A stretch of DNA of 64,000 bases from CAXBBB01 sp963841855 (GTDB lineage: Bacteria; Bacteroidota; Rhodothermia; Rhodothermales; BA12), in assembly GCA_963841855.1 (NCBI GenBank), contig CAWJEJ010000003.1, positions 124,001 to 188,000 of the forward strand, written 5' to 3'. Below the pieces are notes generated by a model. The model worked only from the letters and a program-made list of their open reading frames with translations. It did not search any database and was not told the DNA's origin. Made by a program: the position numbers and the translations under genes. Shown in pieces: positions 62,688-64,000 of the stretch (positions are counted from its first letter, which is position 1; each line of letters starts with the position of its first letter).

Positions 62688-63633
62688 AGGGGACAGCCAC
62701 TATAGCCGCGATCGCGCGCAACTGATCGGCTAGCGGCGACAGATCTTCGGCAAAGGTGTCGAGCATGGCGCCGTGGGCTCCCCCAGCGACGGCGGCTCGG
62801 GTGAGCGATGCCGTCTGTTCGGGCTTGCCGGTTCCGTACGTCGCGTCGGCGAAGATGGGCAGGTGGCTGTGCGCCTGAATGGCGGCCATGCTCGAAACGT
62901 CGAGCGTGCGCGTCGGCTCTCCGAACAGGCGCAGGCCGCCTTCGCAGAGCACGACCTGTTCGTTGCCGCCCGCGAGCACGTAATCGGCCGCGACGAGCCA
63001 CTCCTCAATGGTCGCGTTGGCGCCCCTATAGAGCAGGACCGGCGTGCGCAGCGTGCCCAGATGCTGGAGCAGATCGGTGTCGGTCATGCGGTGCGCGTTG
63101 GCGACGAGCAGATCGGCGCGGCCCGACGCAGCATCGGCCTCGGACGGCGTGCCGACGGCGACGGCCAGCGCTAGCCCGGCGGCCTGCGTCGCCGTTTCCA
63201 TCCGGTTGAGGTGGTCGGCGATGGGCTCGGGAGATTGAGTCGGGCGTGCGGCGCGTGGTCCGCCGAAGCCAAACGCGGCACCTGCCTCAGCGGCGGCGTG
63301 AGCGGCGGCCAGCAGATCGGGAGCCGTGTCGAGGCGGGCACCCAGCACGAGCGTCCCATCGCCGATGCGCGCCGCTCCGACGGGTACGACGGTGGCGTCG
63401 CCCTTCCACGCGCGTCCCGAGAAGCGGTACGCTTGGGTCACCCGGTGAACTTGCGCTACGCCCGGCAACCGCAGCACCTGTCGCACGTCAAAGCCCGGCT
63501 GCACGCCGAGCGCGCCCAGGACGGTTTGCGCGTCGCCGCTGGAGCGGTGCACGTCGAAGCCCAACCGGCTCAGATGGCCGATGACGGCTTCGGTCTGCGA
63601 AGCCGAAGCGTCGGGATGGAGCACGACGATCAT
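62671..63633 (-). CDS. DAHP synthase-like protein lacking metal-binding residues (probable pseudoenzyme)
   Basis: The 320-residue protein has the type I-beta DAHP synthase architecture. A small ferredoxin-like N-terminal regulatory domain (IVVLHPDASASQTEAVIGHL) is followed by a barrel. Recognisable barrel segments are TPVLLYRGANATIEEWLVAA (catalytic Lys region, here Arg), EQVVLCEGGLRLFGEPTRTL and HLPIFADATYGTG. The residues that bind the essential metal are gone. AGPCS is replaced by LGARLD, SHATG by TYGTG, and the EVHP region by LDTFAEDLSP. The PEP-binding KPRTS motif is also altered (PRAARPT). The fold is probably kept without activity. Its 3' end overlaps the convergent deacetylase pseudogene by 17 bp. 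The protein may regulate aromatic biosynthesis, but this is inference. Confidence 0.8.
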   Translation of the reverse strand: MIVVLHPDASASQTEAVIGHLSRLGFDVHRSSGDAQTVLGALGVQPGFDVRQVLRLPGVAQVHRVTQAYRFSGRAWKGDATVVPVGAARIGDGTLVLGARLDTAPDLLAAAHAAAEAGAAFGFGGPRAARPTQSPEPIADHLNRMETATQAAGLALAVAVGTPSEADAASGRADLLVANAHRMTDTDLLQHLGTLRTPVLLYRGANATIEEWLVAADYVLAGGNEQVVLCEGGLRLFGEPTRTLDVSSMAAIQAHSHLPIFADATYGTGKPEQTASLTRAAVAGGAHGAMLDTFAEDLSPLADQLRAIAAIVAVPSTSEA

Positions 63634-63826
63634 GACGAGGAGAGCGGTTGGCGTGTCGCAAGGTACGACTTCTCAGAGTGAGGCTCGGCTTCTCACATCG
63701 GCTCTTCAGCGCGACTCGAAAACAGCTCGATCCTACTTTAATCGCTTCTCCGAGACGTTTTCCGATCTCGGGGCAAATGTCGGCACAGCGTTTGAGAAGC
63801 CTTTCTGCAACCCCCTGATCAGTCTT

Positions 63827-64000
63827 ATGGAATCCACTCTCGCTCCCAGCGCGCCGCTCGCCGCGACCTACACGCCCAAGATCCTCACCGGCATCGACGC
63901 CATCGACCGGAACTGGGGCGGCTTCTACCGCGGCGGCTCGTACCTCGCCTATGGCCGTGCTGCCAGCGGCCGCGACCTGCTCACGATGCGCTTCACCCAG
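63827..64000 (+). CDS. RecA/KaiC-like ATPase with degenerate P-loop, N-terminus (partial)
   Basis: Only the first 58 codons are in the window, starting at ATG 63827. They include ILTGIDAIDRNWGGFYRGGS followed by YLAYGRAASGRDLLTMRF. This follows the RecA/KaiC pattern in which a T-G-x-x-x-L-D segment precedes the P-loop. The P-loop equivalent reads YGRAASGRD instead of GxxGxGKT, so the phosphate-binding lysine is missing and ATP binding is doubtful. Without the rest of the gene the function cannot be assigned. About 193 bp of upstream DNA, with two direct cttctca-type repeats, separates it from the divergent DAHP synthase-like gene. Confidence 0.6.
   Translation, partial: MESTLAPSAPLAATYTPKILTGIDAIDRNWGGFYRGGSYLAYGRAASGRDLLTMRFTQ

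Overview
The window is a high-G+C, gene-dense bacterial chromosome segment. It most resembles a high-G+C Bacteroidota-type lineage such as Rhodothermota (Rubricoccaceae- or Salinibacter-like). Several secreted proteins end in a type IX secretion (T9SS) C-terminal sorting domain: a GH53 galactanase, two beta-rich secreted proteins, a 1289-aa CSLREA/beta-helix protein and a broken deacetylase. There is also a hybrid histidine kinase with an AraC output domain, a Bacteroidota-style Crp/Fnr regulator, DUF3857 transglutaminase-like proteins, and few Shine-Dalgarno sequences. The lineage call is an inference from these families, not from a marker-gene tree.

Layout. 1-9.9 kb: end of a flavin disulfide reductase, an NTF2-like protein, a class-A beta-lactamase-like hydrolase, an SDR epimerase, ychF, glyA, small lipoproteins and fdxA. 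9.9-17.1 kb: murA with an Asp in place of the fosfomycin-target Cys, two envelope proteins, a VWA protein with a MerR-like regulator, and the GH53 enzyme. 17.2-33.6 kb: a nitrilase-superfamily amidase, a TPR protein, tRNA-Gln, an acyltransferase, a broken tail-fibre-like adhesin, T9SS cargo, mgsA, a broken CHMI-like isomerase, a sigma-54 activator, a DUF547 lipoprotein and two DUF3857 paralogues (the second frameshifted at a pentanucleotide repeat). 33.6-41.4 kb: the rplM-rpsI-rpsB-tsf-pyrH-frr cluster, split between tsf and pyrH by about 3.4 kb holding a truncated arabinofuranosidase, a damaged CPBP-like membrane protein and an A+T-rich gene for a deoxyribosyltransferase/TIR-like (DRHyd-superfamily) protein. 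41.6-50.7 kb: a beta-hydroxyacid dehydrogenase, Crp/Fnr, the hybrid kinase, a TRL-like lipoprotein, a TPR lipoprotein, and fumarylacetoacetase with an unknown partner. 51-64 kb: the giant CSLREA protein, rpe-priA, glmS, a lipoprotein, a multiply disrupted deacetylase, a DAHP-synthase-like probable pseudoenzyme, and the start of a RecA/KaiC-like gene.

Main themes. (1) Many genes are disrupted by stops, indels or a deletion. The lesions are clear because the protein frame resumes on the other side. This points to genome decay or to an error-prone assembly, and raw reads would decide. (2) The best candidate for an unusual system is the A+T-rich DRHyd-like gene at 37.4-38.3 kb inside the interrupted ribosomal cluster. 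It stands alone, so it may be a single-gene effector. (3) Two probable loss-of-chemistry paralogues are present: the DAHP-synthase-like protein and the first DUF3857 protein. (4) Several palindromic intergenic repeats occur, one of them between rpsB and tsf. No CRISPR array, rRNA, integrase, transposase or replication origin was found.
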